A stretch of DNA of 64,000 bases, taken from positions 6,578,001 through 6,642,000 of the forward strand of contig WPIO01000010.1 in the NCBI GenBank assembly GCA_009760855.2. Direction: 5' to 3'. Position numbers and translations under genes: made by a program. The stretch's first letter is position 1. The number at the start of each line of letters is the position of its first letter. Of the stretch, positions 12,208-24,884 are shown piece after piece. The notes under the pieces were generated by a model, which was not told the DNA's origin, searched no databases, and was given only the letters and a program-made list of their open reading frames with translations. Origin of the DNA: Cristatella mucedo (lineage: Eukaryota > Bryozoa > Phylactolaemata > Cristatellidae).

Positions 12208-12720
12208 GCAGTGGTTATCACCCAACTACCGTCAGCGAGCCGGCCTCCACCAAATTATCTCATCTGGTCGATATTCAACTTTCTCTGCTGGTTCTGGCCC
12301 CTTGGCCTGGCCGCAATCATCTACTCGGTTAAGGTCGGCAGTGCAAGGAGCTATCAGGAGGCTAGGAGCTACTCCATCACAGCACGAAACCTCAATATAT
12401 CAGCAACTGTGCTGGCTCCCGTACTAGCTGTTATCTTAGTAGGCTCTGTTTTGGGGGGTTCAAATTATGTGACAGCTCGCTCAAGCAGTTACAACAGTTA
12501 CAACTACCCATCTTACTCCAGCAGTTCCAATAGTTACCCATCTTCCTCCTCCACTACACGCAGCTTATACTATTATGCCATCAGGACTTCTTACAGCTCC
12601 TTAACATCATACACATACTCCTTTTACTCCTATAACGCTTACTATAGAAACTATGGGATTTCTTACAATACGGCATACAGATATGCTACAGCTTACCGGT
12701 ATACTCAAGGAGTTATCTAG
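12208..12720 (+). CDS. Dispanin gene A, exon 2: CD225 domain and Tyr/Ser-rich tail
   Basis: This 170-codon terminal exon follows an AG acceptor at 12206-12207. Joined in phase 0 to exon 1, it gives a protein of about 272 residues. Residues about 116-182 form a CD225 domain. The first hydrophobic segment carries S-I-F-N, a Cys at about 129 and W-P-L-G, ending in Y-S-V-K. A conserved A-R-N-L-N-I then leads into the second hydrophobic segment. This is the dispanin/IFITM layout: an intramembrane helix, a cytosolic loop and a transmembrane helix. IFITM proteins act in endosomal and plasma membranes on fusion and trafficking; the function here is unknown. The last 86 residues are unusual, with about 22 Tyr and many Ser in S-Y, Y-N-S-Y and A-Y-R-Y units. 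Gene B has a homologous exon with the same V-V-I-x-Q start. Confidence 0.85.
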   Translation, partial: AVVITQLPSASRPPPNYLIWSIFNFLCWFWPLGLAAIIYSVKVGSARSYQEARSYSITARNLNISATVLAPVLAVILVGSVLGGSNYVTARSSSYNSYNYPSYSSSSNSYPSSSSTTRSLYYYAIRTSYSSLTSYTYSFYSYNAYYRNYGISYNTAYRYATAYRYTQGVI

Positions 12721-13137
12721 TGCATATTCCTGCTAAATGTGTGTGGTGTTAGAAATGGCATTTATTACTACTGGCTTTCAAGCATGCATTATTGCATCAT
12801 ATAAGCAAATAGTTATGAAAACAAAAGCTGTGCACTGACATAATTTGTGTGACTGCCAAGCATATTATTCACACTTGGGCAATATTAAGCTGTGGTTTGC
12901 AACCTTTTCTCTACTGTGAATCAGAGCTTAAATCGGCATGCATGTTATAATACTTGTACCTGGTTTGCGATGTCATTAACATTTTTAAAAGTAATCCTCT
13001 CTCGAGGCTAAAACAGGAGCATTTCATTGGACAACATTTTCAGCTCAAAATAAAAATTTGTCATCTTGCATCATCTAACTTGAGATTTTCTCGTCAAATA
13101 CTTACTGCTATTTTTCTACTGCTTTTTACTAAATAAA
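12721..13137 (+). other. Probable 3'UTR of gene A with AATAAA at 13132
   Basis: An AT-rich non-coding stretch follows the stop codon. An AATAAA polyadenylation signal at 13132-13137, about 410 bases after the stop, is the best candidate for the transcript end. Confidence 0.5.
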
Positions 13138-14275
13138 GTTCAGAAGAACAAACTTTAATGGTCATTTATTAATCAGAACAGTTTTTACTTTAATTCAAAA
13201 TATCGTTGGAGAATGCCTTAGTTTCGCTCTATTATATATCTGCTAGACCAATGTTAGCATCAAAAAAAGTAAATTCACATTTCCCTCTCAAAATAAATTG
13301 TGGCAATTCCTGATCACGTGTATGACCCTGGCTGATTTCGGTCTATAACGCCAGAAAACTCTGTGATTAACTAGTAATAAATACAGCTCTGAATAAAACT
13401 TATAAAGCCAGCGACAGCTGCAGCAAAGAAACTCTAGTCATAGCAGTGGTATTTTCCATGTAGTTTCTCCACTTCTCACCGAAACTCACTACGGAGCTCT
13501 CTCAGCTATCCTCTCCTATCTTGATCTTTATCCTTGTATTCATATCACGAGGTGCAGGATAGAGAACTGAAAAGAAGCCATTTGCCTGTCAGTGGTCAAT
13601 AAACTCAAGTTGATAAAACTTTAATTATGCAGCGACGAGAAACACACACGTGGGTCATAGAAGAGGCAGACTAGGATCGGAGCAAGAAACGGGTCGAGCG
13701 TATGTCAGTGCTAAATCGATTACTTTCGGCCAAGTGAGCCGCCATTAAGAAGAAGTCTGTTGCTTGTGGCTTCTTTTTGAAATCCACTTTCAAATCAGCC
13801 TTGGCTGACGTGGCAGAAGAGGAGATCAATTGGCCAAGAGGTATTCTGTGTCCGGCCGATCAGCCGTGGTCAGATGCTCGAAAAACGTACTTGTTCTGGA
13901 TCATTAGTTTAGGCCGAATGACGTCCATCAACTTCATCGACAATCACAGCGTGACAACAAAGGCATCCAGCTTCGATAGCCAAGCCAACAGATGAGGTCA
14001 GAGCGAAGCTGAATTAGGGACCTGGCCAAACTAATGTTGCATGGAGAAAAATCAGTAAAAATGATGTCTAGCTGATGCTACATGTTATTCTAGTCGTATG
14101 ACCCAGCCCAGACATAACTACAAATGTCTTCCCAGAGAGGCTCTTTTTCCGGCCGATTAAAGAGAGTATACTCCACATTTAGGTCAACAAATAAATAACT
14201 TACCTATCGAAATCTGCACGTCAATATTTCACTAATATTAGCACCAATAATAATTTATTTTCAATTGTGAGAATA
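13138..14275. other. Unassigned intergenic sequence
   Basis: A 72-codon open frame at 13777-13995 (+) shows no recognisable domain, no splice context and no conserved counterpart in the window. I see no convincing gene. Confidence 0.4.
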
Positions 14276-15110
14276 CCATAGACGACCACATCAGCTCCAC
14301 CATCAAATCTGCTTACTTTCAGCTACATAACATTGCTAAAAAATTGGGCTTGCTTAGATAAGGATACCTCGTCCAAGTTGGTCCATGCATTCGTGACATC
14401 TCGTCTCGATTCGTGTAACTCACTGCTTACTGGCCTACCATCATGTGCGATCAGGCGATTGCTGCTGTACAAAACTCACCTGCTAGGCTTGTCTGTCGTG
14501 AGCATCGCAGTTGCCACATCACACCACTTCTCGACGACCTGCACTGGCTACCAGTCAAGCAACGGTTTGACTTCAAGGTTTTGTCGCTCACGTTTAGGCC
14601 ACTTCATTCTTTTGGCTCCAGCCTATCTTTCAGATCTATTTCCCTACCAGGCCAAGAATTGTACCACCCGCTTTTCAGAATCCAATCTTTCCAGTCTACC
14701 AATACCTCGAACAAACCTCAAATCCTTTGGAGACCGTACATTTAGTTCTTATGCTCCCAAAGCCTGGAACTCCCTCCCGACTTTCCTTAGAACATCCCGA
14801 ACTTCACCACATTTAAAAAGAACTTAAAAACACGCCTATTTAGGACAGCATTAGTGGGTCCATGTGATTCGTTATTCATGTGTTTACTCGTGCTGACACT
14901 GTGTCTGCTGCCGGTAACCACATTTGAATGCTGATCCTGTGCATGTCACACCTAACCATGTTATTCATGTTCCTAATTTATCAAGCATGACGTTACTCAC
15001 CATTAAATGGCATTTCCCTTTGCAGCAGATGTAAAGCACCTAGAAAGAAATTGATTTCTCTGAGGGCGCTTTATCACCTGCATTATTATTATTTTTTATA
15101 TTCTTCGTCT
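14275..15110 (+). mobile_element. LINE family A, 3' part
   Basis: This begins at the region encoding D-D-H-I-S-S-T-I-K-S and passes through L-D-S-C-N-S-L-L-T-G-L. It continues to H-W-L-P-V-K-Q-R and K-A-W-N-S-L-P. The 3' tail is 'ctctgagggcgctttatcacc' followed by ATT repeats. Frameshifts are present near 14440 and 14600. It is 5'-truncated. Confidence 0.9.
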
Positions 15111-15194
15111 TTTTTAATTTAAACTTATGCCATTTCGTTGCAATAGCTTTGATGAAAAACTCACACACCATCAGAAGCTGATCGTGTAATTTGG

Positions 15195-15375
15195 GAGATT
15201 TTGTGGCTCATTTATCAAGGTGCTTGCCCTGACCGAGGTCTGGCCAAGGTCGTGGGCTCGAGGCCTATCGCCCTGCATACCGACTACGTTTTCTTATGTC
15301 GCTATACAAATCACCTACATTTTCAATTGTATACTAGTAAATATGGCTATAATAATAATAATAATAATAATAATA
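15195..15375 (+). mobile_element. tRNA-derived SINE
   Basis: A tRNA-like head has an A-box-like segment near 15203-15219 and a B-box-like GGGCTCGAGGCC at 15254-15265. It matches the head of the SINE at 59878-60010 (TGCTTGC, CCGAGGTC, GTGGGCTCGAG). The body ends with 'cgctatacaaat', an AT-rich stretch and an (ATA/ATT)n tail at 15351-15375 that abuts an oppositely oriented LINE. Confidence 0.65.
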
Positions 15376-16425
15376 ACGGTCATGCACTTGATAAAGCGCC
15401 CTTAGAGAACTCAATCTCTTTCTAGATGCTTTACATCTGCTGCAAAGGGAAATACCATTGAATGGAGAGTAACGTAATGCTTTATAAATTAACAAAATGA
15501 ATAACATGGTTAGATGTGACATACACAGGGTTAGCATGCAAATCCGGTTAGCGGCAGCGTGCACAGTGTCAGCACGCATAAGCGCATGCAGGACGAATCA
15601 CAGGGACTCACTAAATGTTGTCCTAAATATGTGTGTTTTTAGGTTATAGAAAGGTTAAGATCTCTAGGGGCAATTTATCAAGTGCATTATTATTAGGTTC
15701 ATTTTTAATGCAGTCAAGTCAGGGGATGTTCTGAGGCAAGTCGGGAGGGAGTTCCAGGCCGTGAGAGAGTACGAACTCAATGCACGGTCTCCAAAAGATT
15801 TGAGGTTTGTTCGAGGTATTGGTCGACTGTTGGATTGCGAAAATCTGGTGGTACTAAACTTGGCCTGGTGGGGGAGTAGATGTGAGATATAGTCTGGAGC
15901 CAAAAAATGAAGTGATCTAAAAGTGAGCGACCAAACGTTTAAGTCAAACAGTTTCGTGACTAGTAGGCAGTGCAGGTCGGCGAGAAGTGGTGTGATGTGG
16001 CAACTGCGACGCTCACGACCGAAGGGCCTAGCCGGTGAGCTTTGCACCAGCTGCAATCGCCTGATCGCACATGCAGGTAGGCCAGTAAGCAGTGAGTTGC
16101 AGAAGTCCAGACGGGATATCACGAATGCACGGACCAACTTAGACGTGGTATCCCTAACTAAGCTAGCCCAAGCTAGCCCAAGCTAGCCCAAGCTAGCCCA
16201 AATTTTAGCAATGTTATGTAGCTTAAAGTAGGTGAATTTGACTCTGGAGTTGATGTGGTCGTCTAAAGAGAGGTCACTTTGGAACATGACACCTAGATTT
16301 CGACCTGATTCAACATGAGATATGCTGGCAGAGCCAATTTTGAGCGTCGGCCTTTACAATTTCTGAATTACACTGGGTTTTCCCATAACTAGTAAGTCAG
16401 TTGTATCATTGTTTAGTTTTAGCAA
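15376..16425 (-). mobile_element. LINE family A, 3' part, minus strand, with nested fragment
   Basis: The left end is the reverse complement of the family A 3' end ('gataaagcgcccttagagaactcaatctctttc'). Minus-strand translation of 16137-15700 gives F-V-I-S-R-L-D-F-C-N-S-L-L-T-G-L, C-H-I-T-P-L-L-A-D-L-H and A-W-N-S-L-P-T. At about 15635-15695 a plus-strand family A tail (about 55 bp, 'ggggcaatttatcaagtgcattattatta') interrupts it, so a second insertion landed inside. Confidence 0.85.
16161..16200. repeat. 10-bp unit repeated four times
   Basis: Four perfect tandem copies of AGCTAGCCCA lie inside the minus-strand LINE. Other family A copies have one unit at this place, so this is a local expansion. 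Confidence 0.95.
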
Positions 16426-16429
16426 GGTG

Positions 16430-16560
16430 GTTGCTTATCATGTGTTCGAATCCAGCTTTGGCAAATTCTTCTTTGCCACTTGGAGAGGTGGTGAAAGCCG
16501 TAAAGGCTCTTCTGTAGCTATACAGAAGATTATGTCAAGTTAGCTAGTATTTATTTATTT
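16430..16560 (+). mobile_element. Possible truncated tRNA-like SINE fragment
   Basis: GTTCGAATCC at about 16452 is a B-box match placed exactly where LINE homology stops. The upstream half of a tRNA head is missing. An ATTTATTTATT stretch follows at 16546. Weak call. Confidence 0.3.
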
Positions 16561-16699
16561 ATTATATATGCAGGACGCGATTACAACGATAATTAAGCCG
16601 TTGGTGCTTAAATTATAGATTAAAGGATAGTACACTGATCCCTGAGAGATTAACACATGGCTGTCAAGAGATCAATGCATGAATAAAATTTACTTGTGA

Positions 16700-16945
16700 C
16701 CATCATGGCAGGCAGGGCTTAGCTCTTTCATTGCTCGCCGATATGCTGCACCACTTCAAGCGTCCACATGCCCTAAAGTTCTCTACAGACAATAAATAAC
16801 CTGTTTGCTTACTCACTTAAATGCCTGTGGCGAGTGAAGCGTTTGCTTAAGCGACAACATATACTCTCCTGTTGATGACTGCACCACACCCTCTTCAGCC
16901 GTCCCGGGCTTCACTTCCACTCAACTCACTTCCTCAACTGAGCTT
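16700..16945 (+). mobile_element. LINE family B, internal fragment
   Basis: This matches the family B segment with 'gctgcaccacttcaagcgtccacatgcc' and 'acaataaataacctg', up to 'ctcactcacttcctcaactgagc'. The 3' tail is absent because the next LINE starts there. Confidence 0.6.
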
Positions 16946-19100
16946 CTGGTTTGGCCACCATAATACATAATAATAACATTACATTTTTTATATAGTCCGC
17001 AGACAACTCAATATATATTAAGGCACTTTGACGTTTGCAAAGGAAGCATAAACGCATGGTTATATTAGTATGGTCAACGGAAAAAAGCGTAACCTGATTA
17101 GTAGTGACATGCATAGAGGCAACATGCAAGTGTGGTTTGTGGCAGCCTGCGACTGTGCCAGCATGCATAAGCACACAGAGTACGAATCACATGAATCCAC
17201 TAAATGCTATGATGAATAGACGGGTCCTTAGCTTCTTTTTAAGTCTGGTCAAGTCAGTAGATGCTATAACGCCTGTCGGAAGTGAGTTCGCAGGGTTTGG
17301 GAACTTGCAAATTAAAGGCATGGTCTCAGAAGAGTTTGAGGTTCGTATAACGTTTAGGTAAACGATTACATGCTGATTACCTAGTGGTACGAAGATTAGC
17401 ATGGTGGAGAAGTAGATCTGATAGACAGGCTGCAGCCAAAACATGGAGGGACTTAAATGTGAGTGACCCAACCTTTAGTTCCAAGCGCTGGTTGACTGGG
17501 AGCCAGTGAAGATCTGAGAGAAGTAGGGTGACCTAGTAAACCTGACGTTTACGCCAGGCAAGTCTCGCTGTTGAGTTTTGCCAAACTGTAAACACCTGCT
17601 TGCAGTTGCAGGTAAACCATCACTGAATAAATTACATAAAAGAAGATGGCATGTAAAAATACGTGGACCAATATAAATGTGGAATTACATCGAAACAAGC
17701 TCACATGCTAGCAATTTAATGTATCTGAAAGTTAGACTTCACTGTGGAACTGATGTCGTCGTCTTACGGAAGGTCACTTTATAACTTAACACCTAGATTT
17801 TGGGCAGGTTTTACGAGAAAATGTGCTGACAGAGCCAACTTCGAGAGTTAGATTTTCAAACTTCGAATCAATCTAGTTTTTTCCATAACTATCAAGTTGG
17901 TTTTACCATCATTCGGTTTAACATCATTTGCTGTCAATCATGGGCGGAATTCATCAATACATACAGCATGGGAGTTTAGAGACTCTGATGTTCTGGAGGG
18001 CTGAGAGGGTAAAAAGCAAAGTTATAACTGAGCTTCAACTGAATAGAATTGTAAGTCTATGTTGTGCCTCCCAATTACATCGGCATGATTGAGAGCTTAA
18101 TCTATGAAAAGAACAGAATCAGGCACAGAGCTCTGAGGTTTCCCATACTTTAGGGATTCCTCGAAAGGTTGTTTTCTGTTCACGTAAACGCTCTGCAGTC
18201 TCCCACAGAGCAGTAAATCATTGATGTGCAGTACCAGTGATGTCCGGACCAGATGAAAGGTGCTCGTGAGAGACTTATTGATTGGCCTCGTCAAAAGCTG
18301 CCGAAATATCAAGCCAAACAAGCAGAGATAATCTACCTGAGTGTGCATTTCTATTAAGATACACCAGAAGCAATGCTGACTTTGAGTAGTGATTAGCACC
18401 ACAACTAGGCAAGAACTTACTGCTAGGTGTGAGGTTTCGACGTATCATTCCTGCTGGTCCGTCTAAATCGTTTTGATCACTGGAATGGTAGACGGAAGAA
18501 TGTGCAGATGCGGCGCCGATTCTTTTGGCCTAGTGTTGCTTTCTTGAGTAGTGACCTGACAACAGCCTTTTTGAAAGGTGCTGGGGTATGACCTTATTAA
18601 AATAACATGTTCGCGATGCTAGCTGTGCATGGAAGCAGCAGATCCATGCATCTAAAAAAGCTGGACACAGGAAATAGGGCCTAATGAAATAGTCATTTTC
18701 TTTGACGGGGATATCAAATTCAGGACAAGATCACTCTCGGCCTCCTGCATTGTAGACATTGAGGTTCTGCGCGGATTATGGGACATGATTCCAGAGGGGA
18801 CGCTGCTACACTGTTAATTTACTAGCTGGTCTTGTCTGTCTAGCTGAAAAAGAAGATTGAGACGCGATCTTGTACATCTTCAAAGTGTTTATTAGCTAAG
18901 GAGTTAGCCGGTGAGTGGTTATGAAGATAGTTGATCGTAGACATCCACATCTTTCTATTGTGGATCTGTGATTTAACAATATTTTTACGGAAGACAGACT
19001 TGACTTTTGCTAAGATTAATTTTTAGATCTACTGTAGTTCACGTATGAACGACTATGGGAAGTCAGTCCTGATCTTTTAAATCCCTTTCCAAGCTTGGGC
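16945..19100 (-). mobile_element. LINE family A, long minus-strand copy (RT to 3' end)
   Basis: The left edge is a poorly preserved 3' end followed by the K-x-A-W-N and post-RT segments. At 18440-18100 the reverse complement carries RT sequence (F-I-D at the 3' end, the L-C-L-F-G-L-I-F-R region). Further right is the region before RT, parallel to 5990-6500. It is about 2.1 kb with many stops. Confidence 0.7.
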
Positions 19101-21095
19101 TAGGCTTATGCATTGCTCTTTGAAGTTTGAGATCAAATCTGTAGGCTAACGTATGCACTCAGGAACCGCTCATGCTTTGAGCAGGCTATACAAACCTCTC
19201 TTGTGTAACAGCTAGTTATTTCTTGCTGCTTTGTGTACTTGCATTTGGCAATGTATTAAATTGTGGGCTATACTTATATTTGAAAAATCGTGAATTACTT
19301 CTGTGTTATATTAAATGACAAGCACCGTAGCTATACCGTAGTACTAGTCCTCAAAATATCACTAAGAGGGAGATGTAAGGGTTCTGTCATTGATTTGTGT
19401 TTATTGATGGCTGGACAAACTCACTAATCCCTGGATCTCCAGCTGCAGATAAAAACTCGACATTCATTTGCATTAGCTATTTCAATTATAACTCGGCAAA
19501 AACAAAAACGGATATATATGGCTAAGGCAAAACGATCACGATTGATTGTACAATTGTGTACCTAGTGGTTCAGCAGTAAAGATTCAAAGCTGTGTGTATT
19601 GTAACGCCCACCACAATTATCTGGCATTTTATAATTCTCAAAATATATATTTCCGACACTTTTTATTAAAAAATATTCAAAATGATGACATAGCTTCGCT
19701 TGCAAGTACAGTTATTGAATATTCCTTTAGCCTTTAACGCCTGTGCGTAAAATCTAATAGCTTGCTTTAGCTTATTGACAGCCTAAACTCGAGAGACCTC
19801 ACACTCACAACGAATTCAGCTAGCATTACTTCAGAGATGTTTGCCGACAGTGGTAACACTGCTTCCATATTCCTGTCATTTAATAAGAAAATTATTTCCA
19901 ATCTCAAGTCGGCTTTCTTTCCGTCTAGAAAACCACCAAACGTTGGTCTTCTGAGAGAACAGTCTGAAAGAAAAGCTAGTTCGTACGTTTGTGCCAAAGA
20001 ATCTAGAACACTGCAATTATTGTTATTCAGGACTTACTGCCTGTTGTCAGCTGCTAGTTCGAAAGCACAAAGCCTACTGCTCATCTGTCGTGCCAAGTGG
20101 TTGCAATTTTCAGGGGCTCAGCTTCCTGTCCATATGATTTCCTTAACACACCAATGTGGTCTCGAACCACCAACTCTTATGATTTTAGCCGTCTAGCCGT
20201 TCATCTGAACGTTTTTAAATCTAATTTGACGGGCTTTTTTTGTGTATGCACAAAAGTCGGGCAAACAAAAAGTTCCGGCTTTATTCGCCACCGGTATTGA
20301 CATTGCATCATGTCAGTGTCTGCTTTTTCAGATATGTGCCAATTTGATAGGCTTCAGAACCATCGATTTTCTTGATAACTTCTTAAAAGTAATCAGCATT
20401 TATGATTAATTATTTCGTTTGCATTGTTTAAAAACACTGAACCACTGAGTGGTGCCTCGATTTGGACATTCCCAGATGTTGGCATGAGTGGATGAGTGTG
20501 TATTTGTAAACTCCGTCAGCAATTCGAAAAAATACTCACAGAACTTGTGCAAATACATACAACAATGCCGTGTTTTGGTATGCTGCAGTTGGAACGAAAG
20601 CAGTTCTTGGTAATATTTAGTAAAAATATTGACTTTAAATCATATGTCCTTGCCAGACGAGTTTACAGATTTTTAATAATTAACCGAATATTCACCGAGC
20701 TAAAATGCTGATGAAATGAGAGCAGGGATCCGTTAGATGAACATCGAGTTTTTCAGGGCTCTTACAAGTAGGGCATTGTTATTAGTTAAGCTAATAAAAC
20801 AGTCCAGTCTTCTCAACTAACCTGTAGGTCCATGGTAATATCTTATTGCAGTTCAATGCCGACCCACTATTTTCCATTCAATGAAAACTTTGCACCAGTA
20901 AAAATGAATAATTTAAATAAGGAAATTGTTTTGCTCAAATTAATATTTGCGCACACACGTAGCTCACACAGTCCCCTATTGTTGTGCAACTATCGAAAAC
21001 ATTGTCTTCCTTTTTAAGCCAAATTAATTTTACATGCATAACGTAAGAGAATATGAAATTTTCATCATGATTTGAGGAACTCTCCTTATATAATG
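19101..21095. other. Unassigned sequence
   Basis: Open frames at 19837-20196 (+) and 19997-19767 (-) overlap on opposite strands and have no recognisable domain. The rest is AT-rich. A tRNA-like remnant is described separately. Confidence 0.4.
20150..20212 (-). mobile_element. tRNA-like remnant (SINE head or pseudo-tRNA)
   Basis: The minus strand has GGTTCGAGACC (20168-20158), a full B-box match, and a T-arm that pairs GTGG with CCAC. An A-box-like segment lies about 20-45 bases upstream. The anticodon stem does not pair, so this is not a working tRNA gene. Confidence 0.35.
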
Positions 21096-22400
21096 TATGC
21101 CACGTGCCTCCGCTTGTGATTCCACAAAAACCTCAGAGACAATCTGGGTGTAACGCAGGATAGTTTTTTGTAGCTCAATCAGAGCCTAAGTAGCTTTCGG
21201 AAATTGTAAGCTAGCCAACAGACTTCGTCTCACACAAATAATACAGAGTGAAAAGCAAAGCTGAGTGAGGACAGCATCCGTGGTACAGACTAAAATGGAA
21301 GTAGCCGCACAGAACGACTAGATAGAATGCCTCATTGTCGGAAGAAGAAAAGTAGCTGTCACGGCGTAACAATCGTGGAAGTAAGTTTTACAGTGTGGGA
21401 TCTGCTAAAAAACCTTCGGACGCCGACGATCGTTTAGCGGATAAATGAAATAGCTAATTTACTGTCCGTAATCGGACCTGAGGGTAAGAGGAGGTTGAAA
21501 ATGGTGTAGCAGTTCAGCTAGGTGGGGATAAGCCAGCCGAGTGTGCCTTGTGGGCCATCATAAGAACTTTGTGCTTCAACCGTTAATCAGCCGACAGCAA
21601 CCCTAGTTCTACCAGCACAGAAGAGACGTGTTGAAACCTCTGGGATTTGCAAAATAGCCTTGCAGACATACTCATAGCCAGCTGCAGTAGTCTATTGGCT
21701 TTTTCTGCCGCCACGCGGAAAGAGAATTACACTAATCTAGCCGATATATAACTAACACTTGTAGACACAAATGTAAATCGCCTAGAGAGAGATTGGGTTC
21801 TCTGAGGGAGCTTTATCAACTGAATTACTATTATTATTATCATTATTATTATTTACACACTAGTGAAATTTTTTGCAAGCCACCGTGGAGAACGATTCCC
21901 AAACTTAGATAGGGATCGTATGTGAGGGCAAGCTGCGAAAGCAGTGTTCTTAAAGAAGCTTTCAAAATATAGGCAGCTCTCGAAGACGACACAAATTCCG
22001 AACAGACGGTTACGGTCGCAATACAAATCTCATATTAGAAGAGCAAAGCGTTCTAGTCTAGCCGCAAGCTCGGGGTTACTATGAGCAGCAGTTCAGTATT
22101 ATCGCTGTTTAGTTAAAGGAAATTTGCTTATATCCTGGACCAAATGTCGGCAGGGTAAGCATACAGTTTAGCAATCGCTGCAGCATAATTCTACAATTTA
22201 AATAAAAAATTCAGTTGGATATTGAGAGCATACAAAAGATATCCTATTTCATGGGCCTGAATCACTCCTCCCAGAGGTTGAATGTAAATTGAGAACAGCA
22301 ACACTATGAGAACGGACCCTTGGAGGATTCCACAGGTGACAGGTTTGGCTGGTGAGACCTGAGCCCCATATGACATGGACTGACACGACCAGACAAGGTA
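21095..22400 (-). mobile_element. LINE family B, minus strand, RT to 3' end
   Basis: The 3' end is at the left ('gtgattccacaaaaacctcagag'). At 22376-22200 the reverse complement encodes C-G-I-L-Q-G-S-V-L, L-L-F-S-I-Y-I-Q-P-L-G and Y-L-L-Y-A-L-N, which is the RT PQGS to YADD region with the catalytic pair changed to L-N. A short plus-strand family A tail (about 21765-21860) is nested in it. Confidence 0.85.
21765..21862 (+). mobile_element. Nested family A 3' end (about 95 bp)
   Basis: 'gtaaatcgcctagagagagattgggttctctgagggagctttatcaact' followed by an ATT/ATC tail is inserted inside the minus-strand family B copy. It is a very short 5'-truncated insertion, or the tail of a SINE that shares this 3' end. 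Confidence 0.75.
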
Positions 22401-23708
22401 TAATTTAAACTAATTCAGTGCCTCGCCTGCCAGACCGGTTAATTTCCCAAGTCACAAGTTACACTCCACCGCTTATATAAAACACGCTTAATTGCAATAA
22501 TCGGATGCTACTTATGCTGTTGGCATATCTGTGATAATAGCCAGAACAATGAATCCCCAAGTTCCACTGCACATACATGCACCCATGGTTATTTAATGTG
22601 TGACTTAAGACGCTCGGCATCCTCATTAATAACTTGGATCACTGTTTTACATTCGACATAAGCTTTAGGCCTTCAGAATTCCTAAGTAAGTAGACATGTA
22701 TTTATTTATTTATTTTTGTTTATATATAATGCATCCTAGAACCAGGTAGTTTAATAACCGAGCACACCAGGGACTATGTAATGAAAATTGGAATGATTGT
22801 GCATGCTGTGATATCAAAGTCTACGTGTCCGTTATGGAAATATGTACTCGACCTCAGTTTCAGTAAAACAGAAAAAGGCAGGCTTAGGATTGCTACTAAT
22901 TTGTTAATGCTTTACTAAAATACGGGGGTCCTTAAGACAGTGCAGCATAATAAATCTTCATCTTGTTAGTCCCTTGTGAGCGCAACAGTCTCTCACTCAC
23001 GCTCAGCTTCCTGAAATACTAACTGGCTACAAGGATTTGCCACAATCCAGCTCTTCTGAAACTGATCTTTTTATCGGTGACTCCAAAAAACTTGAATCAT
23101 TTTTAAACTGGATCTTACGTGAGTATTTAGAAAAGCCTGGTACCAGGTTTCACCGGACACAAGGAAATGCTTTGTCTCGAGAAATTTTAAAAAGAAAGCT
23201 GAATAAAAAATCGTTTACAGTGGTATTTGTACATTCCATGTGAATTTGCCTATACGTGCTTCGGCGTTCTTAAACCTTACGTGTTATTATGTATAAAAAG
23301 TGGATATCGTTCTCTTGAATATGTAAAGAGCATATACAGTCTAAGCTATCTACTTTGGATATGCGATTGTAAATTGAGCCGTTAGTTATATTGTATGCAC
23401 GCTCTTGCAAGTGACAATATAGTGGAGGACATTATAGGCAATCGGTAATGGCTGTTGACAGCAGTTTGGTTGATTAGTTACTTGTAAGCAATAATCACAT
23501 TTGCGACATTATATAAATGCTTACAGTCTATTACCTACATTCTTAAATAATAGTTCTAAGTTCTCGTTCTTTATATAATCAAGAAATTAGAATTGCTGCA
23601 CTGTTCAGATGACTAAAACTAGAATAGACAGATAACGCGATAGCTCACTCTAAGTTAAATCTCTGTAAGCAGAAAGTAGTCAGATGGAGCGTATCCATAA
23701 ACTCATGG

Positions 23709-23852
<144 letters not shown>

Positions 23853-24884
23853 TATATACATTACAAAAATACCTGTTGACGTAGGTACTATATATTAACA
23901 GATATATAGGAATTTAAGCTCTGTTCACAATAATGAGCTGAATATTGCACATAATGGATAAGTAGTAAAAATTAGACCTTCAACCATTAAACGGGAACAC
24001 TTTGAACTAATTCAGTAAATTGGCAAGTGCATTTCGTAATAACATGTTTGCATCAAATTTATAAATCAGAAAAAGCTTTGCGATAATTTGTCACCACATT
24101 TGGGATGTATATAAAACTAATTGATTTTCAAATTTTAGTGAGAATGAAAACATACTGCCTTGCATTTTCTGCAGACACTCTGCTTTGACCGCGAGCCGGC
24201 TGAAATTGACTTACTTATCATGCATAAAACTGGTAGAGAGGTTTCCATCATCGCTAATCAATTTCCGACCATTTTCAATCATCCTTTTTTTCAAACCTTC
24301 AGTTTGGCATCACTAATCTCCAGTATCAAGGCAATGTACTTTAAAGGGATACGAGAGAAAACTAGTGTAAAGCGCCCAAGGCAACTGTAGAGTATACGAT
24401 CCTGTTGTTAATCTCTACCTGCTTAGCTAAACTAGGCATGGGAAAGATCTTATGAACGTAATCAAACACAGTGAAATTACTTAGTGTTAATGCGAGGGCG
24501 GAGAAATACCGTTATGCAAGTACTAAGATGAGAAGAGAAATAATTTACTTGGATGCTGGCAAATGTTCTACTTTCTAAAATTAAGGTAAGCAAGCTGTTA
24601 TTTGGCAGGTCGTTCATTAAAACCATTACACAAGTTAACAGGTTCTGCCAGAGTTTTTGAGTTTCCCTTATAAACATCCTGCGCCGAATGCCTACTCGGA
24701 ACACACATATAGATTGTTGGATTTTAGCATCTAAAGAGATCCGACAAATGCAAGTCAAGACTTGCTAAATTATTTTATAAAGATTACAATCAATAATATA
24801 TGTTTCAGTCCGGTTTTCTAGGTAAAAAGACGGAAAACAAAAGTTTTACAAATCAACAACCAAATTTATGGAGTGAATGAAGAG

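Noticed and set aside
13777-13995. Independent small gene
   Set aside because: A 72-codon frame without domain, splice context or paralogue; could be chance.
20150-20212. Functional tRNA gene
   Set aside because: The B box and T arm are fine but the anticodon stem does not pair and the acceptor stem is missing.
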